In this document: positions 1 through 10,305 of the stretch, piece by piece | Layout: the number at the start of each line of letters is the position of its first letter | How positions within the stretch are numbered: the stretch's first letter is position 1 | Assembly (NCBI GenBank): GCA_903855705.1 | Contig: CAINZT010000065.1 | Span: 1-42,696, forward strand | DNA from: an uncultured Synechococcus sp. | GTDB taxonomy: Bacteria > Cyanobacteriota > Cyanobacteriia > PCC-6307 > Cyanobiaceae | Length of the DNA stretch: 42,696 bases | Reading direction: 5' to 3' | Program-made: the position numbers and the translations under genes | The notes under the pieces: model-generated | What the model saw: only the letters and a program-made list of their open reading frames with translations | Told to the model about the DNA's origin: nothing | Databases searched by the model: none

Positions 1-1650
1 CAAAGCCAACCCGTCCAAAGCCAAAGCGACCCGGCCATGGAGCTGGGCCTAAGCCATACCTGCACCCTGGCGGTCGATCCAGCCGAGCGGGCGCGCTTTG
101 CCATCAGCGACGAGGAGGCCCTGCAGCTAGCGCGTTGGGCCTGCCGCATCGAGGCCCACTACAGCGCCCGCTCCGGCAAGGCCACGCCGATGGATATCGA
201 ATGGGCCAAGGATGGCCTCAGCGGTGAGCTGTTCATTCTCCAGGCCCGACCAGAAACGGTGGAGTCCCAGCGCAGCACCAACTTGCTGCGCAGTTGGCAC
301 CTGGAACCCCACCAAGCCCCCGTGATTACCCAGGGCCGGGCCATTGGGGCCTCGGTCTGCACTGGACGGGCCCGGATCATCCAGGATCCCTCGGCGATCG
401 CCAGCTTCCAGAAGGGCGATCTGCTGGTGACCAATCGCACCGATCCCGATTGGGAGCCGATCCTGAAATTGGCCAGTGGTGTGATCACCAACCAGGGGGG
501 ACGCACCTGTCATGCGGCGATCATTGCCCGGGAAATGGGCATCACTGCCATCGTCGGCACGGGCGATGGCACGGCCGTGATCGCCGATGGTGAAGCAATC
601 ACGGCCAGCTGCTGCGAAGGCGATGAGGGCCGGGTTTATCGGGGAGAGTTGGCCTTTCGGGTGGAGGAGCAGCAGCTCAGCGATCTGCCTGCGACCCGAA
701 CCCGGATCCTGATCAACGTGGGTAATCCCGACGAGGCCTTCAACCTGGCGGCGATCCCCTGCGACGGCGTTGGCCTGGCCCGATTGGAATTCATCATCGC
801 CAACCAGATCAAGGTGCATCCGATGGCGCTGTTGGCGCCAGGTCAACTCACAAGTGCCGCGGATCGCCTGGCGATCGCCGAGCTCACGGCGGGCTATCAC
901 CAGCCTGCCGATTACTACGTGGACCACCTGGCCCAGGGCATGGGCCGCATCGCGGCGGCCTTCTATCCCCGGCCGGTGGTGCTGCGCTTCTCCGATTTCA
1001 AGAGCAATGAATACGCCCGGTTGCTCGGCGGCAGCGACTTTGAACCCCAGGAGGAGAACCCGATGCTGGGCTGGCGCGGGGCCTCCCGTTACACCGCCCC
1101 AGGCTTTCGGGAGGCCTTCGGCCTGGAGTGCCAGGCGCTCAAACGGGTGCGCGAGGGCATGGGGCTCACCAACGCCAAGGCGATGGTGCCGTTTTGCCGC
1201 ACCCCGGAGGAGGGGGATCGGGTGCTGGCGGAGATGGCCCGCCAGGGCCTGGTGCGGGGTGAAAACGGCTTGGAGGTGCTGGTGATGTGCGAACTGCCCA
1301 GCAATGTGATCGGTGCTGCGGCCTTTGCCGAGCGTTTCGATGGGTTCTCGATCGGATCCAACGACCTCACCCAGCTCACGTTGGGCCTGGATCGGGATTC
1401 GGCCCTAGTGGCCGATCTCTTTGATGAGCGCCATCCCACGGTGATGGAGATGGTGCGCCTGGCGATCCACACCGCCAAACGCTGCGGCCGTCCGATCGGG
1501 ATCTGCGGCCAGGCCCCGAGTGACTATCCCGAATTCGCCCGCTTTCTAGTGGAACAGGGCATCGACTCCATCAGCCTCAATCCCGATGTGGCCATCGCCA
1601 CCCGGCTGGCCATCGCTGCGATCGAAGCTGACTTGGTCGCCCAGCTTTGA
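1..1650 (+). CDS. ppsA: phosphoenolpyruvate synthase, C-terminal part (5'-truncated by window edge)
   Basis: Frame is open to base 1. Contains the phosphohistidine motif GGRTCHAAIIAREMGITAIVGTG and a PEP-utilising TIM-barrel region (FYPRPVVLRFSDFKSNEYARLLGG, MVPFCRTPEEG, IGSNDLTQLTLGLDRDS). Confidence 0.93.
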   Translation, partial: QSQPVQSQSDPAMELGLSHTCTLAVDPAERARFAISDEEALQLARWACRIEAHYSARSGKATPMDIEWAKDGLSGELFILQARPETVESQRSTNLLRSWHLEPHQAPVITQGRAIGASVCTGRARIIQDPSAIASFQKGDLLVTNRTDPDWEPILKLASGVITNQGGRTCHAAIIAREMGITAIVGTGDGTAVIADGEAITASCCEGDEGRVYRGELAFRVEEQQLSDLPATRTRILINVGNPDEAFNLAAIPCDGVGLARLEFIIANQIKVHPMALLAPGQLTSAADRLAIAELTAGYHQPADYYVDHLAQGMGRIAAAFYPRPVVLRFSDFKSNEYARLLGGSDFEPQEENPMLGWRGASRYTAPGFREAFGLECQALKRVREGMGLTNAKAMVPFCRTPEEGDRVLAEMARQGLVRGENGLEVLVMCELPSNVIGAAAFAERFDGFSIGSNDLTQLTLGLDRDSALVADLFDERHPTVMEMVRLAIHTAKRCGRPIGICGQAPSDYPEFARFLVEQGIDSISLNPDVAIATRLAIAAIEADLVAQL

Positions 1651-1996
1651 GTTTCAGGCCTGAGCCCTCAAGCCCCTAAATCCTGGTGAGGCCCAGGCCC
1701 CGCTTCGAGAGCCGTTTAAGCAGGCCGAAGCACCAGGTTGCCGGCAGGGCGCCCGCCCCACAGTTGCCAGAGCAACAGCAGGTGGGCCGAGCTGCGCAGC
1801 ACGCAGAACACGGCCAGGGCCACACAGAGCGGGCAATGGGTGATCGACACGGCGCACCGGCCCCTAAGGGGCAAAGTCTGGCAGCGCTGCCGGTGCCCTG
1901 CCAGCCAGCGCCATGCTTCGACATCGCCACGGCCGCGACCCTTTGGTGGGGCAGCCAGCCAGGATTGATGAGAATGGATCTCCCTGGAGCGGGCCC

Positions 1997-3721
1997 GTGT
2001 TGCGGCTGACCGAACTAAAACTGCCGCTCGATCACGACGCGGCGGATCTGGAGGCGGCGGTCTGCAAACGGCTTCGGCTGCCGGCCGATGCCCTTAGGGG
2101 CCACCAGCTGGTCAAACGCAGCATCGACGCCCGCAAATCGGGCCAGATCCAACTGACCTACAGCCTCGATCTGGACCTGGCTCCCGCCCTGGAGGCCAAG
2201 CTGCTGCAACGGTTTCGCGGCGATTCCCACCTGGGTCCTAGCCCCGATACCCGTTACGTGGTGCCTTGGCAGGCGCCGCCCCAACTCAGGGAGCGCCTCG
2301 GCCAGGACCTGCCCCGCCCGGTGGTGATTGGCGCCGGGCCCTGTGGCTATTTCGCCGCCCTGCTGCTGGCCCAGATGGGCCTTAAGCCCCTGCTGCTGGA
2401 GCGGGGCCAGGCGATCAAGCAGCGCAGCGCCGACACCTTTGGCTTCTGGAAGGGGCGCAGCGCCTTCAATCCCGAATCGAATGCCCAATTCGGCGAAGGC
2501 GGTGCGGGCACCTTCTCCGACGGCAAGCTCTACAGCCAGGTTCGCGATCCTGGCCCCCGGGGCCGCAAGGTGCTGGAGGAGCTGGTGGCAGCCGGCGCCA
2601 ATCCGGAAATTCTGGTGTTACACCGGCCCCATATCGGCACCTACAAGCTCGCCACGGTCGTGCGGGGCCTGCGGGCCCAGATCGAGTCCCTAGGGGGTGA
2701 GATCCGTTTTGAGAGCCGGGTGGAGCGCCTGGAGGTGGAAGCAATTGTTGGGGCTGGTGTGGGCGCCGACGCCCCCCAGCAACGCGTCACTGGGGTAACC
2801 CTGGCCGATGGCCGCTTGATCGCGGCTGACCAGGTGGTGCTGGCGGTAGGTCACAGCGCCCGGGACACCTTCACGATGCTGCACCAGCAGGCAGTGACGA
2901 TGGAACTCAAGCCCTTCTCCGTGGGCCTGCGCATCGAGCATCCCCAGGCCCTGATCGACCAGGCCCGCTGGGGCGCCTGCGCCGGCCATCCGCGCCTGGG
3001 CTCGGCCGAATACAAACTGGTGCACCATGCCAGCAACGGTCGCTGCGTCTATTCCTTCTGCATGTGCCCTGGCGGCCTGGTGGTGGGGGCCACCTCGGAG
3101 GCGGGCCGGGTCGTGACCAATGGCATGAGCCAGCATTCCCGCAACGAGCGCAACGCCAATAGCGCCATCGTCGTCTCGATCGAACCGGCCGATGTGGAGC
3201 CCTATGGCGAGGGTCCAGGCGACCCGCTAGCGGGGATTGCCTTTCAGCGTCACTGGGAAGCGAAGGCCTTTGCCCTTGGCGGTGAAAGCTATGCGGCGCC
3301 CGGTCAACGGCTGGCCGACTTTCTCGAGGGACGGCAATCCGAGGCCCTAGGCACCGTATCGCCCTCCTACGAACCGGGGGTGCGGCTGGCCAATCTGGAA
3401 ACGGCTCTGCCGCCGTTTGTGATTAGCGCCCTGCGCGAGGCGCTTCCCGCTTTTAATCGCACCATCGAGGGCTATGCCATGGCCGATGCCATGTTGACCG
3501 GGGTGGAAACGAGAACGTCCTCACCCTTGCGGCTGCCGCGCAATGGCGACTTGGAGAGTGTCAATACCAGTGGGCTGTATCCGGCCGGAGAGGGGGCCGG
3601 CTATGCCGGTGGCATCCTCTCCGCCGCTATTGATGGGATTCGGGTGGCCGAAGCCGTGGCCCTCACTCTTCGTCTTCAGCACCCAGGGGAGCCAGGCGAA
3701 TCTGTTTGCGGCCCAGCTTGA
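1997..3721 (+). CDS. FAD-dependent dehydrogenase/oxidoreductase (COG2509-like)
   Basis: Rossmann motif VVIGAGPCGYFAALLLAQMGLKPLLLERG, FGEGGAGTFSDGKLYSQVRD and C-terminal GLYPAGEGAGYAGGILSAAIDGIRVAEAVA. GTG start at 1997 (VLRLTELKLPLDHD) preferred over the upstream ORF start at 1913. Confidence 0.85.
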   Translation: MLRLTELKLPLDHDAADLEAAVCKRLRLPADALRGHQLVKRSIDARKSGQIQLTYSLDLDLAPALEAKLLQRFRGDSHLGPSPDTRYVVPWQAPPQLRERLGQDLPRPVVIGAGPCGYFAALLLAQMGLKPLLLERGQAIKQRSADTFGFWKGRSAFNPESNAQFGEGGAGTFSDGKLYSQVRDPGPRGRKVLEELVAAGANPEILVLHRPHIGTYKLATVVRGLRAQIESLGGEIRFESRVERLEVEAIVGAGVGADAPQQRVTGVTLADGRLIAADQVVLAVGHSARDTFTMLHQQAVTMELKPFSVGLRIEHPQALIDQARWGACAGHPRLGSAEYKLVHHASNGRCVYSFCMCPGGLVVGATSEAGRVVTNGMSQHSRNERNANSAIVVSIEPADVEPYGEGPGDPLAGIAFQRHWEAKAFALGGESYAAPGQRLADFLEGRQSEALGTVSPSYEPGVRLANLETALPPFVISALREALPAFNRTIEGYAMADAMLTGVETRTSSPLRLPRNGDLESVNTSGLYPAGEGAGYAGGILSAAIDGIRVAEAVALTLRLQHPGEPGESVCGPA

Positions 3722-4028
3722 TCTCAAACTCGTCGCCGGGCTTGAGGTCGAGCATGGCCGTGTAGGCCTTGCCCACCATCAGATTGCCGTTGAACTGGAC
3801 CTTGGTGCTGAAGCTGAGCTTGCGGCCGCCCTTGCCCACTTTGGAGTTAGTGCCAAAATCGACACCCTTAGCGTTCAGTAGGGCTTCATAGAAGGCTGTG
3901 AAATTCAGGCGCTCGGTGCCATCCTTTTTGGTGGTCACATAGCCGCAGGCGCGGACCACATCAGATTTGCTGGCATCACCCAACTCCTTAACCTTGGCAA
4001 GCAAATCAGGACCAGACAGCAGTTTCAT
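3663..4028 (-). CDS. cyanobacterial AbrB-like transcriptional regulator (cyAbrB family)
   Basis: MKLLSGPDLLAKVKELGDASKSDVVRACGYVTTKKDGTERLNFTAFYEALLNAKGV... matches the cyAbrB pattern. Start set at internal ATG 4028. Overlaps the 3' end of the convergent oxidoreductase. Confidence 0.85.
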   Translation of the reverse strand: MKLLSGPDLLAKVKELGDASKSDVVRACGYVTTKKDGTERLNFTAFYEALLNAKGVDFGTNSKVGKGGRKLSFSTKVQFNGNLMVGKAYTAMLDLKPGDEFEIKLGRKQIRLAPLGAEDEE

Positions 4029-4132
4029 TGGATTGTTTTGTGCAGCAACTGCATTCTTACATAAGGGTGAGGCCAACTGCAAGCCCCCAGCACATCTACG
4101 GCAATTGATTCGCAACCCCTAGCGGGTTGCAG

Positions 4133-4978
4133 TCAAGCCTGCGACACAATACCGCTCCACTGCACGGCTCGGATCTGGTCGCGACGCCAGGAATGGAACA
4201 GCAACTCTTCGCTTGCCGTGCAGAGTGGGCAAGAACTGATTTGCTCCGGGGCCAGGCCGCACAACTCAAGCTGCAGGCAAGTGGCTGCGCGTAGGTCCAG
4301 TCGATCATGGCCGGGCTTGTCATCTGCCAGAAGTCCGCCACAGTGAATCAATGCCTGCAAAAGTTCCCCCAGCTCGGGTGACTCCTGCCCAGCTTTGGCC
4401 CCTGGGCCCTGGGCGAAGGGATTGGCCAGGCTACGGGCTATTTGGGCTGTGACGCTGTGCTCTACCTGGTAGCGATTCCCTGCGATGGCAGGACCCAGGG
4501 CGACGACCAGGTCATCCCTGTGGCTGCCAGCCGCTTCGAGTTGGGCGATCGCCCTTGGCAGGATTTTGCCAGCCACGCCGCGCCAGCCCCCGTGGCAGGC
4601 CGCGACGCGGCCGCTGCGGCGATCAGCCAACAACACCGGGGTGCAATCGGCCCCACAAACCCAGAGGCTCTGGCCGCCAGCATCGCTCACCATTCCGTCG
4701 GCTTCAGGCCACGGCTCAATGCCGCAATCTGAAGCCGGGAGCACCACAGCGCCATGGACCTGGGTCAGGCGATGGACACTGATGCCAGCACTGACATAGC
4801 CGGCTAATTCGTGGGGGCCCCTGCCCTGCCATTGGCGCGTGAAAAAGCCATGCTCAAAGTTCGCCAGTAGGTCGGATTGCAGGTAATAGCCGCCGTAGCA
4901 GCCAACCCAGGTCCATCCCGCTAGGCGGTTGAAACCCGCGTCGGGCCGGTCGAAGGGCGCATCAACGGCTTCGGCCAT
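4133..4978 (-). CDS. pgeF: peptidoglycan editing factor PgeF / multicopper polyphenol oxidase-like (YfiH family)
   Basis: VHGAVVLPASDCGIEPWPEADGMVSDAGGQSLWVCGADCTPVLLADRRSGRVAACHGGWRGVAGKIL with metal-binding Cys/His; C-terminal ISSCPLCTASEELLFHSWRRD. Confidence 0.88.
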   Translation of the reverse strand: MAEAVDAPFDRPDAGFNRLAGWTWVGCYGGYYLQSDLLANFEHGFFTRQWQGRGPHELAGYVSAGISVHRLTQVHGAVVLPASDCGIEPWPEADGMVSDAGGQSLWVCGADCTPVLLADRRSGRVAACHGGWRGVAGKILPRAIAQLEAAGSHRDDLVVALGPAIAGNRYQVEHSVTAQIARSLANPFAQGPGAKAGQESPELGELLQALIHCGGLLADDKPGHDRLDLRAATCLQLELCGLAPEQISSCPLCTASEELLFHSWRRDQIRAVQWSGIVSQA

Positions 4979-5014
4979 GGAAGGAATTCGGGCGACGGGC
5001 TATGGGGCCGGGGG

Positions 5015-5902
5015 TCAGGCGTCCGGCAGGTCCCGCAGGAGCCAGAAGCCTGTGAAGCCAGGCTGCTCTTCGCCGGCCTGCACCGCCAGAAACTGCACGC
5101 CGCCTCCAGTCAGGCGGGCCTGCGCCAAGGCCTCGGCAGCGGCGGCGGCTTCCTCCGGTTCCAGATTTCCGAGTAGCCAACGGTCCTCGAGGCCCGCCTC
5201 CAGCACCAGCTGTTTGCCGGCCACGCTCAGTCGCACCGGCTCGAGTCCGGCGAGCCAGCCAGCAATCGCCAGGGAGCGGTTGCTGCTGAACAGGCGCAGG
5301 CCGGTGACCATCAAGTCGTCATCAAGCTCGGCCGGTAGGGGCACTAGGGCGGGGAAATCAATCGGCCACTGGTCTGCTTCGCGCAGGGACGCCAGGGGCA
5401 GGGAGGCCCAGCTCCAGCGTTCGCCCCGGGCCGCCTCGGGCAGGGGAATGGCCAGGGGTTGGATCGGCGATGGCGGCGGCGCCAGGGGGCCGGCCATGTA
5501 GCCCTCTTCGGCCGGGTACACATCCCGCTGGCGCTCTAGGAGCCATTCGATTAGGCCGTAGCAGCGGCGACTGGCCACCACCTCTAGGGCTAGGGATTCG
5601 GCCGCCCGTTGCACCATCGTGCGCATCGAGGTTCGCCAGCAACGGATCCGCCGGGGTGGGGCAAAGCCCTGCTCCGCGGCGGCCGCCAAGGCCTCGCCGA
5701 GGGCGTCGCGCAGCCACACGGAATTGACGCTGGCCGCCGGGCAACGCAGCACCCAGCGGAACCGGGCCTGGCTTGGCTCCAGCCCCTGACTGGAGCAAAT
5801 CAGCAGTTCCCAACGCTTCTTGCCATCGGGTTCGACCACGGGGCGGGAGTAATAGTCCAACTCCCAGTCCGCTTGGATCGGGGCTGCGGCAACCAGGCTC
5901 AT
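5015..5902 (-). CDS. Tab2/Atab2-like RNA-binding protein
   Basis: DWELDYYSRPVVEPDGKKRWELLICS...RIRCWRTSMRTMVQRAAESLALEVVASRRCYGLIEWLLERQRDVYPAEEGYM matches cyanobacterial/plant Tab2 family features. Confidence 0.82.
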   Translation of the reverse strand: MSLVAAAPIQADWELDYYSRPVVEPDGKKRWELLICSSQGLEPSQARFRWVLRCPAASVNSVWLRDALGEALAAAAEQGFAPPRRIRCWRTSMRTMVQRAAESLALEVVASRRCYGLIEWLLERQRDVYPAEEGYMAGPLAPPPSPIQPLAIPLPEAARGERWSWASLPLASLREADQWPIDFPALVPLPAELDDDLMVTGLRLFSSNRSLAIAGWLAGLEPVRLSVAGKQLVLEAGLEDRWLLGNLEPEEAAAAAEALAQARLTGGGVQFLAVQAGEEQPGFTGFWLLRDLPDA

Positions 5903-7314
5903 CCTGCGGTCTGCTCCTGGCTGTGGATCATGTTGCGGGCCCGGTTGGCCCGGTCGGCGGCTTCGGCCATCACCGTGTCCTTGGCGATCAGCAATTCGCC
6001 GGGCTGGCCTTCCAGCAGGGCCGTGTTGAGGGCAATGCGACCCCGGCCGGGATCGAGTTCTGTGATCAGGGCCTTGAGCCGGTCGCCTTGGTCAAAGATT
6101 TCGCGAAGGTCCCGCATGGTGCCGCCGGTGATCGCCGAATGGTGCAGTAGGCCGCTGACACCACCAAGATCGACAAAGAGGCCGTAGGGCTTGACCGACA
6201 CCACCTGACCTTCGACCAGTTGGCCCACCTCCAGGTTGGTGAACAGGGCAGCAGTGGCTGCTTTCTTTTCGGAGAGCACCAGCTTGCGGGTTTCCGGGTT
6301 GACCTCCAGGAAGGCCACGCCCAGGGTCTTGCCCACTAGGGCCTCATGGTTTTCGCCGTCCTGGAGTTGGGAGCGGGGAATGAAGCCGCGCAGGCCCTCG
6401 AGGTCGGCGGTGACACCACCGCGGTTGAAGCCGCTCACCTTGACCTGCACCACCTTGCCCTCCTTCTCGAGCTGGCGCACCTTCTCCCAGCTCTGGCGCA
6501 GGGCCAGGGCCCGGGCGCTGATCGTCACCATGCCATCGGCGTTCTGCTCGCGGGTGACCAGCACCTGCACCGCCGTGCCCTTGGGAAAACGCTCCTTGAG
6601 GTTGGTGATCACGCCTAGGCCCGCTTCGGCCTTGGGCATGAAGCCGGGGGCCTTGCCGCCCACATCCACATACACCCCGTCACTTTCGACGCTGAGAACG
6701 ACGCCACTCACCACCTCGCCGGTGGTGCCGATCGGCTCGTTTTCGTCGAGGGCGGCGAGGAAGGCCTCCTCATCGAAATCGAAATCGTCCACGGTGCGCG
6801 CTGGCGTCGTCGGCCGCTCCTGGCCCCGCTCGGCGCTCGCGCCAGAGTTGCCCACCATGCGGGCCGAACCGCTGCTGCCGCCCCCGGAGCGGCGCTGGCG
6901 GCTGGAATCGGGGCCCAGCAAGTCGGCCATGGTCAGGCCTTCCATGCTGCCCATGTCGAAGCGTTCGGCGTCGCTGAGGCCGGCACCGGGACGCTCGGGA
7001 CTGGCTGCTGCTGAACCTGGGCGCTGGGCTGAACCTGGGCGCTGGGGAGGCAGGGGCGCTTCACCGCGGCCGGCGCGGGCCGCATCCTCAAGCTCTGCGG
7101 CCCGCTGCAGGGCGGCTTCGGCCGCCTGCCTGGCCTCACTGGCCTCCTGTTCGAGGCGGACCTGTTCGTCCTTTTTGCTGATGTGCAAGACCTGGGGCGG
7201 TTTGCGCACCGGCGCCGGGGCCGGGGTGCGGCTGGGGCTTAGGGGCCTGGCGGCCAGCGACGGGGCGGGCTTGGCCGGTGGCTGGGGGGGCTGGGGGTTG
7301 CCGGATCCGGCCAT
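5899..7314 (-). CDS. S1-domain protein (ribosomal protein S1-like) with a long low-complexity N-terminal extension
   Basis: S1 motifs: TGEVVSGVVLSVESDGVYVDVGGKAPGFMPKAEA, GGVTADLEGLRGFIPRSQL, VEGQVVSVKPYGLFVDLGGVSGLLHHSAITGG. Start at internal ATG 7314 (MAGSGNPQPPQPP); 4-nt overlap with the downstream Tab2-like gene. Confidence 0.88.
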   Translation of the reverse strand: MAGSGNPQPPQPPAKPAPSLAARPLSPSRTPAPAPVRKPPQVLHISKKDEQVRLEQEASEARQAAEAALQRAAELEDAARAGRGEAPLPPQRPGSAQRPGSAAASPERPGAGLSDAERFDMGSMEGLTMADLLGPDSSRQRRSGGGSSGSARMVGNSGASAERGQERPTTPARTVDDFDFDEEAFLAALDENEPIGTTGEVVSGVVLSVESDGVYVDVGGKAPGFMPKAEAGLGVITNLKERFPKGTAVQVLVTREQNADGMVTISARALALRQSWEKVRQLEKEGKVVQVKVSGFNRGGVTADLEGLRGFIPRSQLQDGENHEALVGKTLGVAFLEVNPETRKLVLSEKKAATAALFTNLEVGQLVEGQVVSVKPYGLFVDLGGVSGLLHHSAITGGTMRDLREIFDQGDRLKALITELDPGRGRIALNTALLEGQPGELLIAKDTVMAEAADRANRARNMIHSQEQTAG

Positions 7315-7369
7315 GACCAGGAATGTGCGCTTAGCTTCACACTGTAGGGACGCCTGATCAAGCTGCCCC

Positions 7370-8161
7370 ATGCCGGTGCAACGGTGTCTTGAGCGCCTGG
7401 CCTGGCCTGCCGTGGCCGCGGCGGCCGCCCAGCCGGGCAGCACGGTGCTCTGGCCCCTGGGGGCCATCGAGCAACACGGGCCCCAGTTGCCCCTGGCCAC
7501 GGACGTCCTCTTCGCCGAGCGGGTGGCCGATGCCGTTTTGGCGGGCCTGGAGCCCGAGTTGCCGATCTGGCGCCTGCCCTGCCAGTGCTTTGGCTTTTCG
7601 CCCGAACACCAGGGCTTTGCCGGCACCCTCAGCCTGCCCTCGGAGCTGCTGATTTCCCTGGTGGTGGCCGTGGGCAGCCAGCTGGCTGAAGCCGGCTTCC
7701 AACGCCTGGTGCTGTTCAACGCCCACGGTGGTCAGATCGCCCTGCTGCAGGTGGCGGCCCGGGAGCTGCGCTCGCGCCACCCTTCCCTGGCGGTGCTGCC
7801 CTGTTTCCTCTGGAGCGGCCCGCCCGGCCTCTCGGCCCTGCTGCCCCAGCCGGAGCGGCGAGAGGGCCTGCATGCCGGCCTGGCCGAAACCAGCTTGATG
7901 TTGCATCTGGCGCCGGAGTTGGTGGGACCGGATCGCCCCCGCGATGGCATCGCCGATCAGGCACCTCCCCAGGGCTGGAGCCTGGAGGGGGCCGTGCCCC
8001 TGGCCTGGCGCACCGCAGACCTGTCCCAATCGGGGGTGATCGGCGACGCCAGCGGCGCTGATGGTTCCTTGGGAGAGGCCCTCTACGGCCGCCTGGTGGC
8101 GGGATGGGGCGAGCTCCTCACCAACCTGCTGCTGAGCGACTGGCCGCCCACGGCTGGCTAG
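7370..8161 (+). CDS. creatininase family protein (creatinine amidohydrolase-like)
   Basis: [30 protein letters not shown] and [26 protein letters not shown] are characteristic creatininase motifs. Confidence 0.88.
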   Translation: MPVQRCLERLAWPAVAAAAAQPGSTVLWPLGAIEQHGPQLPLATDVLFAERVADAVLAGLEPELPIWRLPCQCFGFSPEHQGFAGTLSLPSELLISLVVAVGSQLAEAGFQRLVLFNAHGGQIALLQVAARELRSRHPSLAVLPCFLWSGPPGLSALLPQPERREGLHAGLAETSLMLHLAPELVGPDRPRDGIADQAPPQGWSLEGAVPLAWRTADLSQSGVIGDASGADGSLGEALYGRLVAGWGELLTNLLLSDWPPTAG

Positions 8162-8319
8162 TCGCGTCCCATCCCCTGGCCTGGGGGGTTTCAGGCCTGG
8201 CCCCTGGTCCCTCCCGTGACGCCCGGCTGCCGAGCGGCAAGGGGATCCGGCCCCAGGCCAGACCGTTTCCGCTTGGGATGGTTACAGTCAACGCCACTCC
8301 CTTCCTGACACCGGTAGCC

Positions 8320-9057
8320 ATGGCAACCCTTGACTCCGCAGTGGCCTCCCCCAGCGGCGCCCAAGCGGTTGACTCCCAAGCCTTGGGCTTGCCCGATTTC
8401 AGCAGCGACACCTACAAAGACGCCTACAGCCGCATCAACGCGATCGTGATCGAAGGCGAGCAGGAAGCCCACGACAACTACATCTCAATCGGCACCCTGA
8501 TCCCCGAGCAGGCTGAAGAGCTCACCCGTCTAGCCCGGATGGAGCTCAAGCACATGCGTGGTTTCACTGCCTGTGCCAGCAACCTCGGCGTGACCGCCGA
8601 CATGCCCTTCGCCAAGGAGTTTTTCTCCCCACTGCACCAAAACTTCCAGACGGCCCTGGCCGAAGGCAAGGTCGTCACCTGCTTGCTGATCCAGGCCATT
8701 TTGATCGAGGCCTTCGCGATCTCGGCCTATCACATCTATATCCCTGTTGCAGACCCCTTTGACCGCAAGATCACAGAAGGGGTCGTCAAGGACGAATACA
8801 CCCACCTCAACTACGGCCAGGAATGGCTCAAGGCCAACCTGGATACCGCCCGCGAAGAGCTGGAGCAGGCCAACCGCCAGAACCTGCCGCTGGTGCGCAA
8901 GATGCTTGAGCAGGTGGCCGCCGATGCCGCCGTGCTGCAGATGGACCAAGAAGATCTGATGGCCGATTTCCTCTCCTCTTATCAGGAAGCCCTAGTCGAG
9001 GTGGGCTTCACCAATCGGGACATTGCCAAGATGGCGGCCGCCGCCCTGCTGGGCTGA
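8320..9057 (+). CDS. aldehyde deformylating oxygenase (aldehyde decarbonylase), alkane biosynthesis
   Basis: Ferritin-like diiron signature: [84 protein letters not shown]. Start at ATG 8320 ([13 protein letters not shown]). Confidence 0.96.
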   Translation: MATLDSAVASPSGAQAVDSQALGLPDFSSDTYKDAYSRINAIVIEGEQEAHDNYISIGTLIPEQAEELTRLARMELKHMRGFTACASNLGVTADMPFAKEFFSPLHQNFQTALAEGKVVTCLLIQAILIEAFAISAYHIYIPVADPFDRKITEGVVKDEYTHLNYGQEWLKANLDTAREELEQANRQNLPLVRKMLEQVAADAAVLQMDQEDLMADFLSSYQEALVEVGFTNRDIAKMAAAALLG

Positions 9058-9175
9058 GGCCCCAGCCGCCAGCTCCCCAGCCGGGGCTCCCCGGGCCGGT
9101 ACCAGTGGCAAGATGGCCGGGCCTGCCGGGATTGTCCCGGATCCGCAGCCATTACGCCCCTTCCTTGACGGCTTC

Positions 9176-10231
9176 ATGTTCGGTCTGATCGGTCATTCCA
9201 CCAGCTTCGAAGAGGCCCGCAGCAAGGCTCGCAGCCTGGGCTTCGAGGAGTACGCCGACGGCGACCTGGACATGTGGTGCAGTGCTCCCCCCCAGCTGGT
9301 GGAGCGGGTGTCGGTCACCAGCCCAACGGGCCAAACGATTGAGGGGGCCTACATCGATTCGGTGTTTGTGCCGGAGATGTTGCGCCGGTTCAAAACGGCC
9401 AAGCGCAAGGTGATCAAGGCCATGGAGTTGGCCCAGAAAAGCGGCATCGACATCACCGCCCTGGGGGGCTTTACCTCGATCATTTTTGAGGATTTCAACC
9501 TGCTCAAAGAGGAGCGCGTTAGCGCCACCGCCCTTGACTGGCAACGGTTTACGACCGGCAACACCCATACCGCCTGGGTGATCTGCCGTCAGGTGGTCGA
9601 GAACGCCCCCAAGCTGGGCATCGACCTGGCTAGCGCCAAGGTGGCCGTGGTCGGCGCTAGCGGCGACATTGGCAGTGCCTGCTGTCGCTGGCTGCAGCGC
9701 TCTGGCGTGGGCGAACTGCTGCTGGTGGCCCGGCGCCCCCAGCCCCTGATCGACCTGCAGGCCTCCCTGGGCAGCGGCCGAATCCTGGCCCTCGAGGACG
9801 CCCTGGCCGAGGCCAATGTGGTCGTTTGGGTGGCGAGCCTCCCCCAAGGCTTGAGTATTGACGCCAGCAGACTGCCCAAGCCCTGCTTGATGGTCGATGG
9901 CGGCTACCCCAAAAACCTCGACAACAAAGTCGTCAGTGATGACGTGCATGTGATTAAGGGCGGCATTGTGGAGTTCTGGCAGGACATCGGCTGGCAGATG
10001 ATGGAGGTGGCTGATATGGCCAAACCCCAGCGCCAGATGTTTGCCTGCTTTGCCGAGGCGATGATTCTCGATTTCGAAGCCCGCCACACCAACTTCAGCT
10101 GGGGCCGCAACAACATCAGCCTGGAGTCGATGGATTGGGTCGGGGAGGCCTCCCTGCGCCATGGCTTCCGGGCCCTGGGCCTGGAGCTGGCGCCCCCCCC
10201 CATCCCTGGGACGGTGCTCAGCGCCGTCTAG
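9176..10231 (+). CDS. long-chain acyl-[ACP] reductase (AAR), alkane biosynthesis
   Basis: [43 protein letters not shown]...[20 protein letters not shown]; directly downstream of ADO. Confidence 0.96.
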   Translation: MFGLIGHSTSFEEARSKARSLGFEEYADGDLDMWCSAPPQLVERVSVTSPTGQTIEGAYIDSVFVPEMLRRFKTAKRKVIKAMELAQKSGIDITALGGFTSIIFEDFNLLKEERVSATALDWQRFTTGNTHTAWVICRQVVENAPKLGIDLASAKVAVVGASGDIGSACCRWLQRSGVGELLLVARRPQPLIDLQASLGSGRILALEDALAEANVVVWVASLPQGLSIDASRLPKPCLMVDGGYPKNLDNKVVSDDVHVIKGGIVEFWQDIGWQMMEVADMAKPQRQMFACFAEAMILDFEARHTNFSWGRNNISLESMDWVGEASLRHGFRALGLELAPPPIPGTVLSAV

Positions 10232-10305
10232 GGACCCGCTCCCCGACCCAGCACCGCCTGGTGTTTCCCCTCCCCCTGGTTTCCCCTCCCCCTGCCGTCC
10301 CGTTT

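Noticed and set aside
6236-7357. 373-aa plus ORF antisense to the S1-like gene
   Set aside because: Ser/Arg/Ala-rich shadow ORF; S1 motifs are clear on the minus strand.
9152-10162. 336-aa minus ORF antisense to AAR
   Set aside because: His/Gln/Gly-biased shadow ORF typical of high-GC coding sequence; the AAR reading is unambiguous.
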